Source: JBOGEN01 sp050743265
GTDB taxonomy: Bacteria > Actinomycetota > Actinomycetes > JBOGEN01
NCBI GenBank assembly: GCA_050743265.1
Contig: JBOGEN010000069.1
Span: 1-64,000, forward strand
Direction: 5' to 3'
DNA: 64,000 bases
The notes beneath the pieces are model-generated. The model ran no database searches. It was not told the origin of the DNA and saw only the letters and a program-made list of their open reading frames with translations. Both the position numbers and the translations under genes were made by a program. Positions 43,335 to 51,774 of the stretch are shown in pieces; the first letter of the stretch is position 1; every line of letters begins with the position of its first letter.

Positions 43335-44345
43335 GTGCCCGACGTGCCCGGTTCCGTGATCGACATCCACTCCCATGTGGGGACCCCCGCCTGCCAGGCG
43401 CTCGTCGAGGGCCTCGACCCGCGCCGCCTGGAGCCGTTCTCGTACTACGGCGGCCAGGAGTCGAACGCCTACAACGCGCGCCACTTCGCCGACCTGCTGC
43501 CCAAGCTCACCGACCCCGAGGTCCGGCTCGCCGACATGGCGCGTGCGGGCATCGAGGTGCAGGCGCTGTCGGTCGCGCCGCCGCAGTACTACTACTGGGT
43601 CGACCCGACGCTCGGGCGACGTCTGGCCCGGATGCAGAACGACCATCTCGCCGAGCTCGTGGCCGGCTACCCGGACCGCTTCGTGGGGCTGGCCACCGTC
43701 CCCCTGCAGGACGTCGAGGGCGCCGTCGAGGAGCTGCGGTACGCCGTCGGGCACCTGGGCTTCCGCGGCGTCGAGATCTGCACGAACGTCAACGGGATCG
43801 ACCTGGACGACCGGAGGTTCCGCCCGTTCTTCGCGGCGGCGGCCGAGCTCGGCGTGCTCGTCATGCTGCACCCGCACGGCTTCACCCACGGGGAGCGCCT
43901 CACCGAGTACTACCTGAGCAACGTGGTCGGCAACCCGCTCGACTCGACGCTCGCGATGACGCGGATGATCCACGGAGGCGTCCTCGAGCAGTTTCCCGAC
44001 CTGACCGTGTGCGTCGTGCACGGGGGCGGCTACCTGCCGTTCTACGCCTCGCGCATGGACCACGCGTACGAGAGCCGGCCCGAGGGGGGTCACCACATCA
44101 CGCGTCCCCCGAGCAGCTACCTCCGCCAGACGTACGTCGACTGCCTCGTGTTCGACGAGGCGCACCTGGGCTTCCTCGTCCAGCAGATGGGCGCAGACCG
44201 CGTCCTGCTCGGCACGGACTACCCGTACGACATGGGCTACTACGAGCCGCTGCGTCAGATCGAGAAGGTGCCCGGTCTCTCGGCCGACCAGCGCGCGCTC
44301 ATCCGCGGCGACACCGCGGCGCGGCTCCTCAAGCTCGACCCCTGA
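43335..44345 (+). CDS. amidohydrolase-2 family protein (ACMSD-like decarboxylase/hydrolase)
   Basis: The 336-residue TIM-barrel protein has the ACMSD-type metal ligands: VIDIHSHVG (HxH), VMLHPHGFTHG (His), VCVVHGGGYLPFYASRMDHAYE (His) and VLLGTDYPYDMGYYEP (Asp). FADLLPKLTDPEVRLADMARAGIEVQALS matches the family's first helices. Family enzymes decarboxylate or hydrolyse ring-cleavage products such as amino-carboxymuconate semialdehyde or resorcylate. GTG 43335 lies directly behind AGGAGGGAC. It is the first gene of the plus-strand operon divergent from GntR. Confidence 0.9.
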   Translation: MPDVPGSVIDIHSHVGTPACQALVEGLDPRRLEPFSYYGGQESNAYNARHFADLLPKLTDPEVRLADMARAGIEVQALSVAPPQYYYWVDPTLGRRLARMQNDHLAELVAGYPDRFVGLATVPLQDVEGAVEELRYAVGHLGFRGVEICTNVNGIDLDDRRFRPFFAAAAELGVLVMLHPHGFTHGERLTEYYLSNVVGNPLDSTLAMTRMIHGGVLEQFPDLTVCVVHGGGYLPFYASRMDHAYESRPEGGHHITRPPSSYLRQTYVDCLVFDEAHLGFLVQQMGADRVLLGTDYPYDMGYYEPLRQIEKVPGLSADQRALIRGDTAARLLKLDP

Positions 44346-44412
44346 GCCTCGATCTCGACCCCGACTCTCAGACTCGACCCCGCCTCTCAAGCTCGACCCC
44401 TGAGCCTCGATC
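44328..44412 (+). repeat. 27-bp direct repeat at the end of the ACMSD-like gene
   Basis: A 27-base sequence covering the last codons and the TGA of the amidohydrolase gene (44328-44354) is repeated perfectly at 44386-44412. The intervening bases are made of CTCGACCC-like units, and GACCCTGGGTC follows. It looks like a slippage-type duplication in the spacer before the next gene. Confidence 0.85.
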
Positions 44413-44454
44413 GCGACCCTGGGTCGAGTCGACCCCCCGGAGTGAGGAGCAGCG

Positions 44455-45339
44455 ATGGGACAGACGGTTGGCGTCGTCGGCCTCGGCATCATGGGGTCGG
44501 CCTTCGCGACGAACCTGACCGCGGCCGGCTTCGACGTCCTCGGCCACGACGTGGATGCCGCGCGGTACGGCCCGCTGGAAGAGCACGGAGTCGAGGCGGT
44601 GCCGTCACTCGCGGACCTGGGTCGTCGCGCGTCCGTCGTCATCACCTCCCTGCCGTCCGCCGCGGCCCTGGACGACGTCGTCACCGGACTCGAAGAGGTC
44701 GACGGGCACGGCCGCGTGCTCGCCGAGGCCGGGACGCTGCCGGTGGCGACGAAGGAGTCCGCAGCCCGACGCCTGGGAGCCCGCGGCTTCACGGTGCTCG
44801 ACACGCCGATCAGCGGTACCGGCGCGCAGGCGGTGACGCGCGACCTCAGCGTGTACGCGAGCGGCGACCGGAACGCCGTCGACGCGTGCGCGCCCGTGTT
44901 CGCCGGCTTCGCGCGGTCATGCCACTACGTCGGCGACTTCGGCATGGGGATGACGGTCAAGCTCGTCGCCAACCTGCTCGTCGCCGTGCACAACACCGCC
45001 GCGGCCGAGGCGCTCCTGCTCGGGCAACGGGCCGGGGTGGACCCGCAGACCCTGCTCGACGTGCTCACCGACGGCGCGGGGACGTCGCGCATGCTCGAGG
45101 TGCGCGGTCCGCTCATGCTCGCGGGCGCGTACGAGCCGGCGACCGCGAGCGTCGAGATGTTCAAGAAGGACCTCGGGCTGATCTCGTCCCTCGCCGCGGC
45201 GCACGACAGCCCCGTCCCGCTGCTGGCCGCGACGGCGCAGCTGTACGCCGCGGCGATGGCCCAGGGCCGGCACTCCCAGGACGCGGCCGCGGTGATGGCG
45301 GTGCTCGAGCAGATGGCAGGCAGCCCGCCCGGCGGTTGA
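44455..45339 (+). CDS. 3-hydroxyisobutyrate-dehydrogenase-family NAD(P)-dependent reductase
   Basis: The 294-residue protein begins with the beta-hydroxyacid dehydrogenase motif VGVVGLGIMGSAFATNL. It has the substrate-binding region DTPISGTGAQAVTRDLSVYASG, the catalytic Lys region GMGMTVKLVANLLVAVHNTAAAEAL and the C-terminal FKKDLGLISSLAA. ATG follows GTGAGGAGCAGCG. It probably oxidises or reduces a beta-hydroxy acid made in the pathway encoded by this operon. Confidence 0.9.
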   Translation: MGQTVGVVGLGIMGSAFATNLTAAGFDVLGHDVDAARYGPLEEHGVEAVPSLADLGRRASVVITSLPSAAALDDVVTGLEEVDGHGRVLAEAGTLPVATKESAARRLGARGFTVLDTPISGTGAQAVTRDLSVYASGDRNAVDACAPVFAGFARSCHYVGDFGMGMTVKLVANLLVAVHNTAAAEALLLGQRAGVDPQTLLDVLTDGAGTSRMLEVRGPLMLAGAYEPATASVEMFKKDLGLISSLAAAHDSPVPLLAATAQLYAAAMAQGRHSQDAAAVMAVLEQMAGSPPGG

Positions 45340-45360
45340 CCGGGCAGGGGCCAAACCGGT

Positions 45361-45372
45361 ACACATCGTGCA
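45361..45372. promoter_or_regulatory. candidate second GntR operator
   Basis: ACACATCGTGCA is similar to the ACACATTGTGTA element on the GntR start codon (10 of 12 positions identical) and ends 2 nt before the ATG of the next dehydrogenase gene. It suggests separate GntR control inside the plus-strand gene run. Confidence 0.4.
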
Positions 45373-45374
45373 TC

Positions 45375-46478
45375 ATGCAGCATTCTGGGAACGCCCGGGT
45401 GGCGCACCAGGAGGGTGCTGAGGAGACCCAGCCGGCGGACGCCGCTTCGACCCTCTCGGGGTTCCGCGTCCACGCGTGGGGCGGCCCGCTCGTCCGCGAG
45501 GAGTGGCCGCGCGCGGAACCGGGTCCGGGTGAGCTGCGCGTCGACGTCGAGGCCTGCGGCGTCGGACGCACGGTGCTCAACTGCATCGCCGGGGACCTCG
45601 CGGACGGCCGGGCGAGGCTGCCCCGTGTTCCAGGACACGAGCTGGTCGGCCGGGTCGCACGCGTCGGGCCCGGAGTGGACCCGACCCGGATCGGCGAGCG
45701 CGTCGTCGCGTACTTCTACCGGTTCTGCGGTCGGTGCCACGAGTGCGCGGACGGGCGGCAGTCGCGCTGTGCCGCACTCGACGGGTTCGTCGGCGTGCAC
45801 AGCGACGGCGGGTACGCGCCGAGCGCAGTCCTCCCCGCCCGCAACGCCGTGCCTGTCCCGGACGGGCTCGACCCCGTCGCCGCGACCGTGGTGCCGGACG
45901 CGGTGGCCACGCCCGTCCACGTGTGCGAGCAGCGTGCCCGTGTCACTGCCGGGGACCGCGTCGTCGTCATCGGGGCCGGCGGCGGCGTCGGTGTCCACCT
46001 GGTGCAGGTGGCGCTGCTCCACGGGGCCCGCGTCGTCGGGCTGGACGTCGGGGACGAGAAGCTGGCGGCCGTCGAACGCCTCGGCGCAGTCGCCCGGGAC
46101 TCGACGCGCTTCGACGCCGTCGATCCCGCGGCGCTCTGGCCGGACGGTCCGCCTCACGTCGTCGTCGACCTGCTCGGCTCGGACGACAGCCTCCCGTGGT
46201 CGGCCGCGGCGCTGGGCACGGGCGGGCGGCTCGTCGTCCTCACGACCTTCCCCGGGCAGGCGCTCGCCGTCGAGCCCCGTGAGCTCGTCTTCCGCGAGGC
46301 GTCGCTGGTGGGGTCGCGGTACGCCTCGGTCGCGGAGGTCACCACCGCGGCCCGGCTGGTGGCGTCCGGGCGGGTGACCCCGGTGGTCGGCGAGGTGGTC
46401 GGCCCCGACGGGATCGCCGGGCTGCACGAGGGGCTGCGCGACGGCCTGCTGGTCGGGCGAGGGGCGCTGGTGTGGTGA
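45375..46478 (+). CDS. alcohol dehydrogenase catalytic-domain (MDR) protein
   Basis: The 367-residue MDR protein has GELRVDVEACGVGRTVLN, GHELVGRVARVG (His and Glu of the catalytic zinc site), a structural zinc loop (YRFCGRCHECADGRQSRC) and the nucleotide motif GAGGGVGVHLVQVALLHGA. ATG 45375 gives an unconserved N-terminal tail of about 30 residues; a GTG at 45399 is an alternative. The first zinc motif reads CGVGRT where CGxCGTD is usual, so metal binding may be altered. Its stop overlaps the next gene start (GTGA). Confidence 0.85.
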   Translation: MQHSGNARVAHQEGAEETQPADAASTLSGFRVHAWGGPLVREEWPRAEPGPGELRVDVEACGVGRTVLNCIAGDLADGRARLPRVPGHELVGRVARVGPGVDPTRIGERVVAYFYRFCGRCHECADGRQSRCAALDGFVGVHSDGGYAPSAVLPARNAVPVPDGLDPVAATVVPDAVATPVHVCEQRARVTAGDRVVVIGAGGGVGVHLVQVALLHGARVVGLDVGDEKLAAVERLGAVARDSTRFDAVDPAALWPDGPPHVVVDLLGSDDSLPWSAAALGTGGRLVVLTTFPGQALAVEPRELVFREASLVGSRYASVAEVTTAARLVASGRVTPVVGEVVGPDGIAGLHEGLRDGLLVGRGALVW

Positions 46479-48133
46479 GCAGCCGAGCGGAGGCTCCCGA
46501 CCCTCCCCGCCTGCCGGACGAGGTGGACGGCGTCTTCGTCGGCGGCGGGCACAACGCGCTCGTGGCGGCGGCCTACCTCGCCCGATGCGGGCTCTCGGTG
46601 CTGGTCCTCGAGCAGGGGGACCGGCTCGGCGGCGGGGTCACGACGGCGGAGGTCACGCTGCCCGCGTACCGGCACAACCTGCACGCGTTCTTCGTCCGGT
46701 GGACGCCGGAGGACCCGGTCTGGCACGACCTCGGCCTCGGCGCCACCGGCGTCCGTACGCTCCGGCCGGACGTCCAGAACGCGATCCCGTTCGCGGACGG
46801 GACCGACGCGCTGCTCACGTACCGCGACCTGCCGCGGAGCCTGGAGGCGATCGCGCGGCTCTCCAGCGCGGACGCCGAGGCGTACGCCAAGGCGCACGCC
46901 GACTACCGCGAGCTGACCCAGCGCATCATCGCGCCCTTGCGGTGCACGCCACCCCTGCCACGCGAGGAGGAGGAGCACCTGCTCGGACGCAGCGCCCTGG
47001 GCCGTCGCTTCCTCGACCTCGCCGGCCGCTCGGCGCTCGAGCTGGTCACCGACGGCTTCAGCAGCGAGCCGCTGCGCGCGCTCGTCGCGTTCAACGTGGC
47101 CGTCCGGGGATACCTGCCGGTCATCGACGTCCCCGGAACCGGCTACTGCACCGTGATGGCCCTGCCCAACTCGCACGAGGGCCGCATGGTCGTCGGCGGC
47201 AGCGCGGAGATGGTGCGCGCCATCACCGCGTCGCTGTCCGCGGCGGGTGGACAGGCCGCCGTCCGCTCGCCGGTCGCGTCCATCGACGTGGAGAACGGAC
47301 GCGCGGTCGGCGTGACCACGGCGCAGGGTCGCCGCGTCCGGGCCATGCGCTTCGTCGCCAGCGGGGTTCCCGCACCGCAGACCCTGCTCGACCTCGTCGG
47401 CCGCCACCACCTCGACGGGTCCCTCGTCCGGGCGATGCGTGACTACCGCTGGCTCGAGGAGGGCCTCTTCGGCGTCCACCTCGCCCTCGACCGGCGTCCC
47501 CGGTTCGCCGCCGAGGGGCGCCACCCCGAGATGCCGTACGCCCTCAACCTCGCCCTCGGGTACGAGTCCGTCGACGACCTGCTGGCCGACCAGCTCGCCA
47601 TCAGGGACAGGCGGCTGAGCGACACGGTCGCCCTGCACGCGAGCATCCCCACGGCGAACGACCCGACGCAGGCACCGCCCGGCCGGCACACCGCCTTCGG
47701 CTGGCAGTTCGTCGCCTCGTACGCACCGGACGGCGCCGACCGCATCTGGGACGACGCGGCCAGCCGACGCCAGGCCGACGCGGCGGTGGCCACGTTCGCG
47801 CGGTACGCCCCCGGCGTCGCGGGGACGGCCCAGGCAGCCGTCTCCCACTCGCCGACCGACACGCAACGGATGCTGCCCTCGATGCCGCGAGGCGACCGCC
47901 ACCACGGCAGCTACCACCCGGACAACTGGGGGGCAGGCCGCCCGCACCCGTCCGTGTCCGGCTACCGCACGCCGGTCGACGGGCTCTACCTGTGCGGCGC
48001 GACGCAGCACCCGGGCGGCAGCTTCACCGGTCATCCCGGCTACAACGCCGCGGGCGTGATCGCGGACGACCTCGGTCTTGACGTCTGGTGGGACCGCCCC
48101 GACGCGCGGGCGGTACTCCTGGACCTGGAATGA
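46475..48133 (+). CDS. phytoene-desaturase-like FAD/NAD(P)-dependent oxidoreductase
   Basis: The protein of about 552 residues has an N-terminal FAD-binding motif VFVGGGHNALVAAAYLARCG followed by VLVLEQGDRLGGGVTTAEV, a CrtI-type start. The C-terminal flavin motif is VDGLYLCGATQHPGGSFTGHPGYNAA. In the middle, GSAEMVRAITASLSAAGGQ and GRRVRAMRFVASGVPAPQTLLDL match the amine-oxidase/phytoene desaturase superfamily. GTG 46475 overlaps the upstream stop by 4 bases. Carotenoid synthesis is not suggested by neighbours; a desaturation or oxidation step in the catabolic route is more likely. Confidence 0.88.
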   Translation: MSSRAEAPDPPRLPDEVDGVFVGGGHNALVAAAYLARCGLSVLVLEQGDRLGGGVTTAEVTLPAYRHNLHAFFVRWTPEDPVWHDLGLGATGVRTLRPDVQNAIPFADGTDALLTYRDLPRSLEAIARLSSADAEAYAKAHADYRELTQRIIAPLRCTPPLPREEEEHLLGRSALGRRFLDLAGRSALELVTDGFSSEPLRALVAFNVAVRGYLPVIDVPGTGYCTVMALPNSHEGRMVVGGSAEMVRAITASLSAAGGQAAVRSPVASIDVENGRAVGVTTAQGRRVRAMRFVASGVPAPQTLLDLVGRHHLDGSLVRAMRDYRWLEEGLFGVHLALDRRPRFAAEGRHPEMPYALNLALGYESVDDLLADQLAIRDRRLSDTVALHASIPTANDPTQAPPGRHTAFGWQFVASYAPDGADRIWDDAASRRQADAAVATFARYAPGVAGTAQAAVSHSPTDTQRMLPSMPRGDRHHGSYHPDNWGAGRPHPSVSGYRTPVDGLYLCGATQHPGGSFTGHPGYNAAGVIADDLGLDVWWDRPDARAVLLDLE

Positions 48134-48158
48134 CGCAACGAGACGAGCGGAGGACGAC

Positions 48159-48536
48159 ATGGGCAAGGCCTTCCACACCGCACACCGCTGGGACCTCGAC
48201 TGGCAGGACGACAGCGACGTCCTCAGCCTGGGCCACGGCGTCCAGGTGAAGGTGCTCTACCAGGACGTGGAGACCGAGCACACCGACATGTTCATCAAGT
48301 TCCCGCCCGGCTACACCGAGCCGCGGCACAACCACGACAGCAGCCACTCGGTGCTCGTCGTGGAGGGGCTCCAGATCGCCGAGGGCGAGCCGATGCGGCC
48401 CGGCGACTACGTCTGGGCGAGCGGTGAGGAGGCGCACGGTCCCTTCGAGTACCCCGAGGGCTGCGTGGTGTTCGCGAGCTTCCGCGGGGCCTCCGCCCTG
48501 CACCGGTACCCGGGCTCCCCGGCGGGGGAGATCTGA
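48159..48536 (+). CDS. single-domain cupin
   Basis: The 125-residue protein has cupin motif 1 as PPGYTEPRHNHDSSHSVLVVEG (His, His, and a His where Glu is more usual) and motif 2 as MRPGDYVWASGEEAHGPFEYPEG. ATG 48159 lies 5 nt after GGAGGAC-like sequence. It probably binds a metal and acts on a pathway intermediate. Its stop TGA overlaps a CTG that is the best start for the following monooxygenase gene. Confidence 0.85.
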   Translation: MGKAFHTAHRWDLDWQDDSDVLSLGHGVQVKVLYQDVETEHTDMFIKFPPGYTEPRHNHDSSHSVLVVEGLQIAEGEPMRPGDYVWASGEEAHGPFEYPEGCVVFASFRGASALHRYPGSPAGEI

Positions 48537-49792
48537 CCGCCCACGACCCGAGCAGCGCAGCGCGGTGGCCCCGCGTCGCTGTGGTCGGCGGGTCCATCGG
48601 CGGACTCACGGCCGCCCTCGTCCTCCGTGACCTCGGGTGCGACGTCGTCGTCCACGAGCGCTCGCCGTCGGCGCCCGAGGGGCGCGGGGTCGGGATCGTC
48701 CTGCACGACATGACGGTGCGCTACCTCGCCGAAGACGACGGGCCGACGGAAGACGGCGACCCGACAGAGCACGGCGCCCCGAGAGGCCGCCTCGACCTCG
48801 AGGCCGTGAGCACGTCCGCCCGCTACCTGCGCTACCTCGACCGCGACGGGCACGTGGTGTACGAGGGCGAGCGGAACTACCACTTCACCGCGTACGGCAC
48901 CCTCTACCGGGCTCTCCTGGCGCGACTCGACCCGGACCGGTACCACCTGGGGCACGAGGTCGTGGAGTTCGCGCAGCAGGGCGAGGAGGTCACGTACCGG
49001 CTCGCCGACGGCAGCGTCGGGACGTGCGACCTCCTGGTGTGTGCCGACGGTGTGTCCTCGCCGTCGAGGCGGCGCCTGCACCCGGACGTCCGGCCCCGGT
49101 ACGCCGGCTACGTCGGGTGGCGCGGGGTCCTCGAGGAGCGTGCCCTGTCCCGCGCGACCACCGAGGCGCTGCACGACGCGATCACGTACGCCGTCGCACC
49201 CCACAGCCACATCCTCGTCTACCCCATCCCGCACTACAACGGCTCGCGCGAGCCGGGACGCCGGCTCGTCAACGTCGTCTGGTACCGCAACGTCCGGACG
49301 GGCCAGGAGCTCGACAACCTGCTCACCGACACACGCGGGCAGCGCCGGGAGTCGTCGGTCCCGCCCGGCCTCGTCCGGGGCGAGGCCGTCGACGAGCTGC
49401 GCACCGCCGCCGCGCGGGAGTTCCCCCGCCCGATCGCGGAGGTCGTCGCGAAGGCCGAGGAGCCCTTCATCCAGGTGATCGTGGACATCGCGGTCCCGCG
49501 CATGGCCGTCGGGCGGGTCTGCCTCATCGGTGACGCGGCGTTCGCGGTACGCCCGCACGCCGCCGCCGCGACGGCGAAGGCTGCCGCCGACGGCTGGGCT
49601 CTTGCCGAGTCCCTCGAGAAGAGCGACGGGGACGTGCCCACCGCGCTGGGCGCGTGGGAGCCCCGCCAGCGCGCGCTCGGACACCGCCTGCTCGAGCGCA
49701 CGCGCGAGATGGGCGACCGCTCGCAGGTCGCCGGGACGTGGGAGGCCGGGCACGCGTCGCTCGACTTCGGCCTGGACGGACCCGGCCGGTGA
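48533..49792 (+). CDS. FAD-dependent aromatic-ring monooxygenase (dihydroxypyridine-hydroxylase-like)
   Basis: The protein has FAD motif RVAVVGGSIGGLTAALVLRD, DLLVCADGVSSPSRRRLHP (the DG motif) and the late flavin motif VCLIGDAAFAVRPHAAAATAK. The RPH-AAA-AKA pattern after GD is seen in 2,6-dihydroxypyridine-3-hydroxylase-type enzymes. The first GTG (48581) would cut the first beta strand. In the same frame a CTG at 48533 lies 5 nt from GGGGGAG, overlaps the cupin stop (CTGA) and adds the expected residues, so I take CTG as the start (419 residues). The enzyme would hydroxylate an aromatic or N-heteroaromatic ring using NAD(P)H and O2. Confidence 0.85.
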   Translation: MTAHDPSSAARWPRVAVVGGSIGGLTAALVLRDLGCDVVVHERSPSAPEGRGVGIVLHDMTVRYLAEDDGPTEDGDPTEHGAPRGRLDLEAVSTSARYLRYLDRDGHVVYEGERNYHFTAYGTLYRALLARLDPDRYHLGHEVVEFAQQGEEVTYRLADGSVGTCDLLVCADGVSSPSRRRLHPDVRPRYAGYVGWRGVLEERALSRATTEALHDAITYAVAPHSHILVYPIPHYNGSREPGRRLVNVVWYRNVRTGQELDNLLTDTRGQRRESSVPPGLVRGEAVDELRTAAAREFPRPIAEVVAKAEEPFIQVIVDIAVPRMAVGRVCLIGDAAFAVRPHAAAATAKAAADGWALAESLEKSDGDVPTALGAWEPRQRALGHRLLERTREMGDRSQVAGTWEAGHASLDFGLDGPGR

Positions 49793-49844
49793 GCGCACCC
49801 CCGCTGTCCAGCGAGGACCGGTCCGGCCCTAGGGTTCTGCCATC

Positions 49845-50624
49845 GTGCGGCTCGAGGGCAGGACAGCAGTGGTCACCGGGGCTGGGCGCGGGATCGGCCA
49901 GCAGGTGGCCCTCGTGCTGGGCCGGGCCGGCGCCCACGTGGTGCTCGCCTCCCGCTCCCCCGACGCCCTCGTCCAGACGCGTGCCCGGATCGAGGCCGAC
50001 GGCGGCACGGCGCTCGTCGTGCCGACCGACATCACCCGGCAGAGCGACGTCGCCACGCTGGCCGAGCGCGTCGAGGAGACGTACGGCGCCGCGGACGTGC
50101 TCGTGTGCAACAGCGGGGTGGGTGGGCCTTCCGCACCGCTGTGGGAGGTCGACCCCGCCGAGTGGGAGTCCACCCTGGCGGTCAACGTCACGGGCACGTT
50201 CCTGTGCTGCCGGGCGATCCTCCCGGCCATGCTGGGCCGCCGGTCCGGGAGCGTCGTGGTGATCGGGTCGATGACCGGCAAGCGCCCGCTCATGAACCGC
50301 TCGCCGTACGCGACGAGCAAGACCGCGCTGATCGGGCTCGTCCGCACGCTCGCCCACGAGACCGGCCCGTACGGCGTACGGGTGAACCTCGTCTCCCCCG
50401 GCCCGGTGGAGGGCGAGCGCATCGAGTGGGTGATCGGCCGGCAGGCCGAGGCGCAGGGCATCAGCCCGGAGGAGGCTCGGGAGCAGTTCACGTCCTCGTC
50501 CCCGCTGCGTCGGCTGGTGGCGGCCTCCGACGTGGCGGACGCGGTCCTCTACCTCGCGTCCGACCAGGCGGGCTCCGTGACCGGGGAGGACCTCAACGTG
50601 TCGGCCGGCACCGTCATGCACTGA
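49845..50624 (+). CDS. short-chain dehydrogenase/reductase
   Basis: The 259-residue classical SDR has TGAGRGIGQQVALVLG (cofactor), VLVCNSGVGGPSAPL (NAG-like motif), VVVIGSMTGKRPLMNRSPYATSK (catalytic Ser, Tyr and Lys) and NLVSPGPVEGERI. GTG start at 49845 has no clear ribosome site; TAGGGT (49830-49835) nearby could be a -10 element giving a very short leader. The closest general class is 3-oxoacyl-ACP reductase-like; here it probably oxidises a pathway alcohol. Confidence 0.9.
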   Translation: MRLEGRTAVVTGAGRGIGQQVALVLGRAGAHVVLASRSPDALVQTRARIEADGGTALVVPTDITRQSDVATLAERVEETYGAADVLVCNSGVGGPSAPLWEVDPAEWESTLAVNVTGTFLCCRAILPAMLGRRSGSVVVIGSMTGKRPLMNRSPYATSKTALIGLVRTLAHETGPYGVRVNLVSPGPVEGERIEWVIGRQAEAQGISPEEAREQFTSSSPLRRLVAASDVADAVLYLASDQAGSVTGEDLNVSAGTVMH

Positions 50625-50639
50625 CCAGGAGGCGACGAA

Positions 50640-51332
50640 TTGAGCAGGCTCATCGACCTGTCGCAGGACATCTACCAGGGGATGCAGGTTTACCCCGGGC
50701 ACCTCAAGACGGTCGTCTTCGACCACGCGAGCCACGACGAGACGGCGCCACGGTTCGAGAGCGAGTTCTCGTTCCAGACCAAGGGGATCATGCTCAACGA
50801 CAACGGCCCCACGCACGTCGACTCGTTCAGCCATCTGGACCCGAGCCCGGACGCCCAGACGATCGACCAGATGTCGCTCGACCTGTTCTATGGCCCGGCG
50901 GTGTGCCTCGACGTCTCCGAGCACCCGCCGCGGACGGACATCACCGGTGAGCACCTGGACGCGGCGGTCGCCAAGTCCGGGCAGGACGTACGCCCCGGCG
51001 ACATCGTGCTGTTCTACACCGCGACGTACGACCGCCACCACGGCACGGCCGCGTACCTCACCGACTTCGCCGGGCTCGGGGAGTCCGGCAGCCAGTGGAT
51101 CGTCGACAAGGGCATCAAGACCTTCGGCGTCGACAGCCCCACACCCGACAACCCGATCAGCAAGACCTACCCCTGCCACATGATGTGCCGCGTCCACCAC
51201 AAGACCCACTACGAGAACCTGGCCCACCTCGACCAGGTGGTGAACACGCGCTTCACGTTCGTCGGGCTACCGCTCAAGACCGTCGGGGCGCACGGCGGCC
51301 CCACGCGCGCCGCCGCCCTCGTGGACGCCTGA
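50640..51332 (+). CDS. second cyclase-family protein with altered metal motif
   Basis: The 230-residue PF04199-like protein starts at TTG 50640 behind AGGAGG. The landmark region reads NDNGPTHVDSFSHLDP: the last His-x-Asp and the following His are kept, but the first His is Asn and the expected Gly is Pro. The rest (RPGDIVLFYTATYDRHHG, GIKTFGVDSPTPDNP, ENLAHLDQVVNTRFTFVGLPL) fits the family. It may open a cyclic intermediate with a changed metal site. It is the last gene of the plus-strand operon and ends 4 nt from the convergent cupin. Confidence 0.85.
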   Translation: MSRLIDLSQDIYQGMQVYPGHLKTVVFDHASHDETAPRFESEFSFQTKGIMLNDNGPTHVDSFSHLDPSPDAQTIDQMSLDLFYGPAVCLDVSEHPPRTDITGEHLDAAVAKSGQDVRPGDIVLFYTATYDRHHGTAAYLTDFAGLGESGSQWIVDKGIKTFGVDSPTPDNPISKTYPCHMMCRVHHKTHYENLAHLDQVVNTRFTFVGLPLKTVGAHGGPTRAAALVDA

Positions 51333-51336
51333 CCGG

Positions 51337-51774
51337 CTACTCCGCGGGCGCTGCCGTGCGGGCGGGACGCTCGGCCACCTCGTCGAGCTCGGGCAGGTTC
51401 ACGACGATCGGGTCCGGGTCGGACCGGACGACCACCCAGGACGTGGGCTCGGACGCGGACGCGTTGATCTCCTGATGGATGATCTCGGCGGGGATGAACA
51501 CGAAGTCGCCCACGTCCGCCTCGGTGACCTGCTCGAGACGGGGGCCCCACCGGAACCGGGCGCGGCCCTCGAGCACGTACAGGATCGTCTCCTGGTCCCC
51601 GTGATGGTGGGCCCCGGTCGCCGCGCCCGGCTCCACCACGGACAGGAAGCCGCTGAGCACCCGGGCGTCCGGGTTACGGGAGTCGAAGGCGACCTCACGT
51701 CGCAGGCCGGGGGTCTGGGGGGTGTCGCCCGAGCGCTCGCCGGCGGACACGACCCGTACGCGGGGGTCACTCAT
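51337..51774 (-). CDS. cupin-domain protein
   Basis: The 145-residue cupin has motif 1 PGAATGAHHHGDQETILYVLEG (His, His, Glu ligands) and motif 2 GDFVFIPAEIIHQEIN (His). Its ATG (51774) overlaps the end of the peroxiredoxin gene by 8 bases, so it is the last gene of the operon that begins at the 58.7-kb GntR gene. The function is unassigned; a metal-dependent dioxygenase or a ligand-binding role is possible. Confidence 0.85.
   Translation of the reverse strand: MSDPRVRVVSAGERSGDTPQTPGLRREVAFDSRNPDARVLSGFLSVVEPGAATGAHHHGDQETILYVLEGRARFRWGPRLEQVTEADVGDFVFIPAEIIHQEINASASEPTSWVVVRSDPDPIVVNLPELDEVAERPARTAAPAE

Noticed and set aside
44346..44454. Small gene or riboswitch in the spacer after the ACMSD-like gene
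   Set aside because: The sequence consists of duplicated CTCGACCC units and a copied gene end; no conserved RNA motif or ribosome site with an ORF is present.
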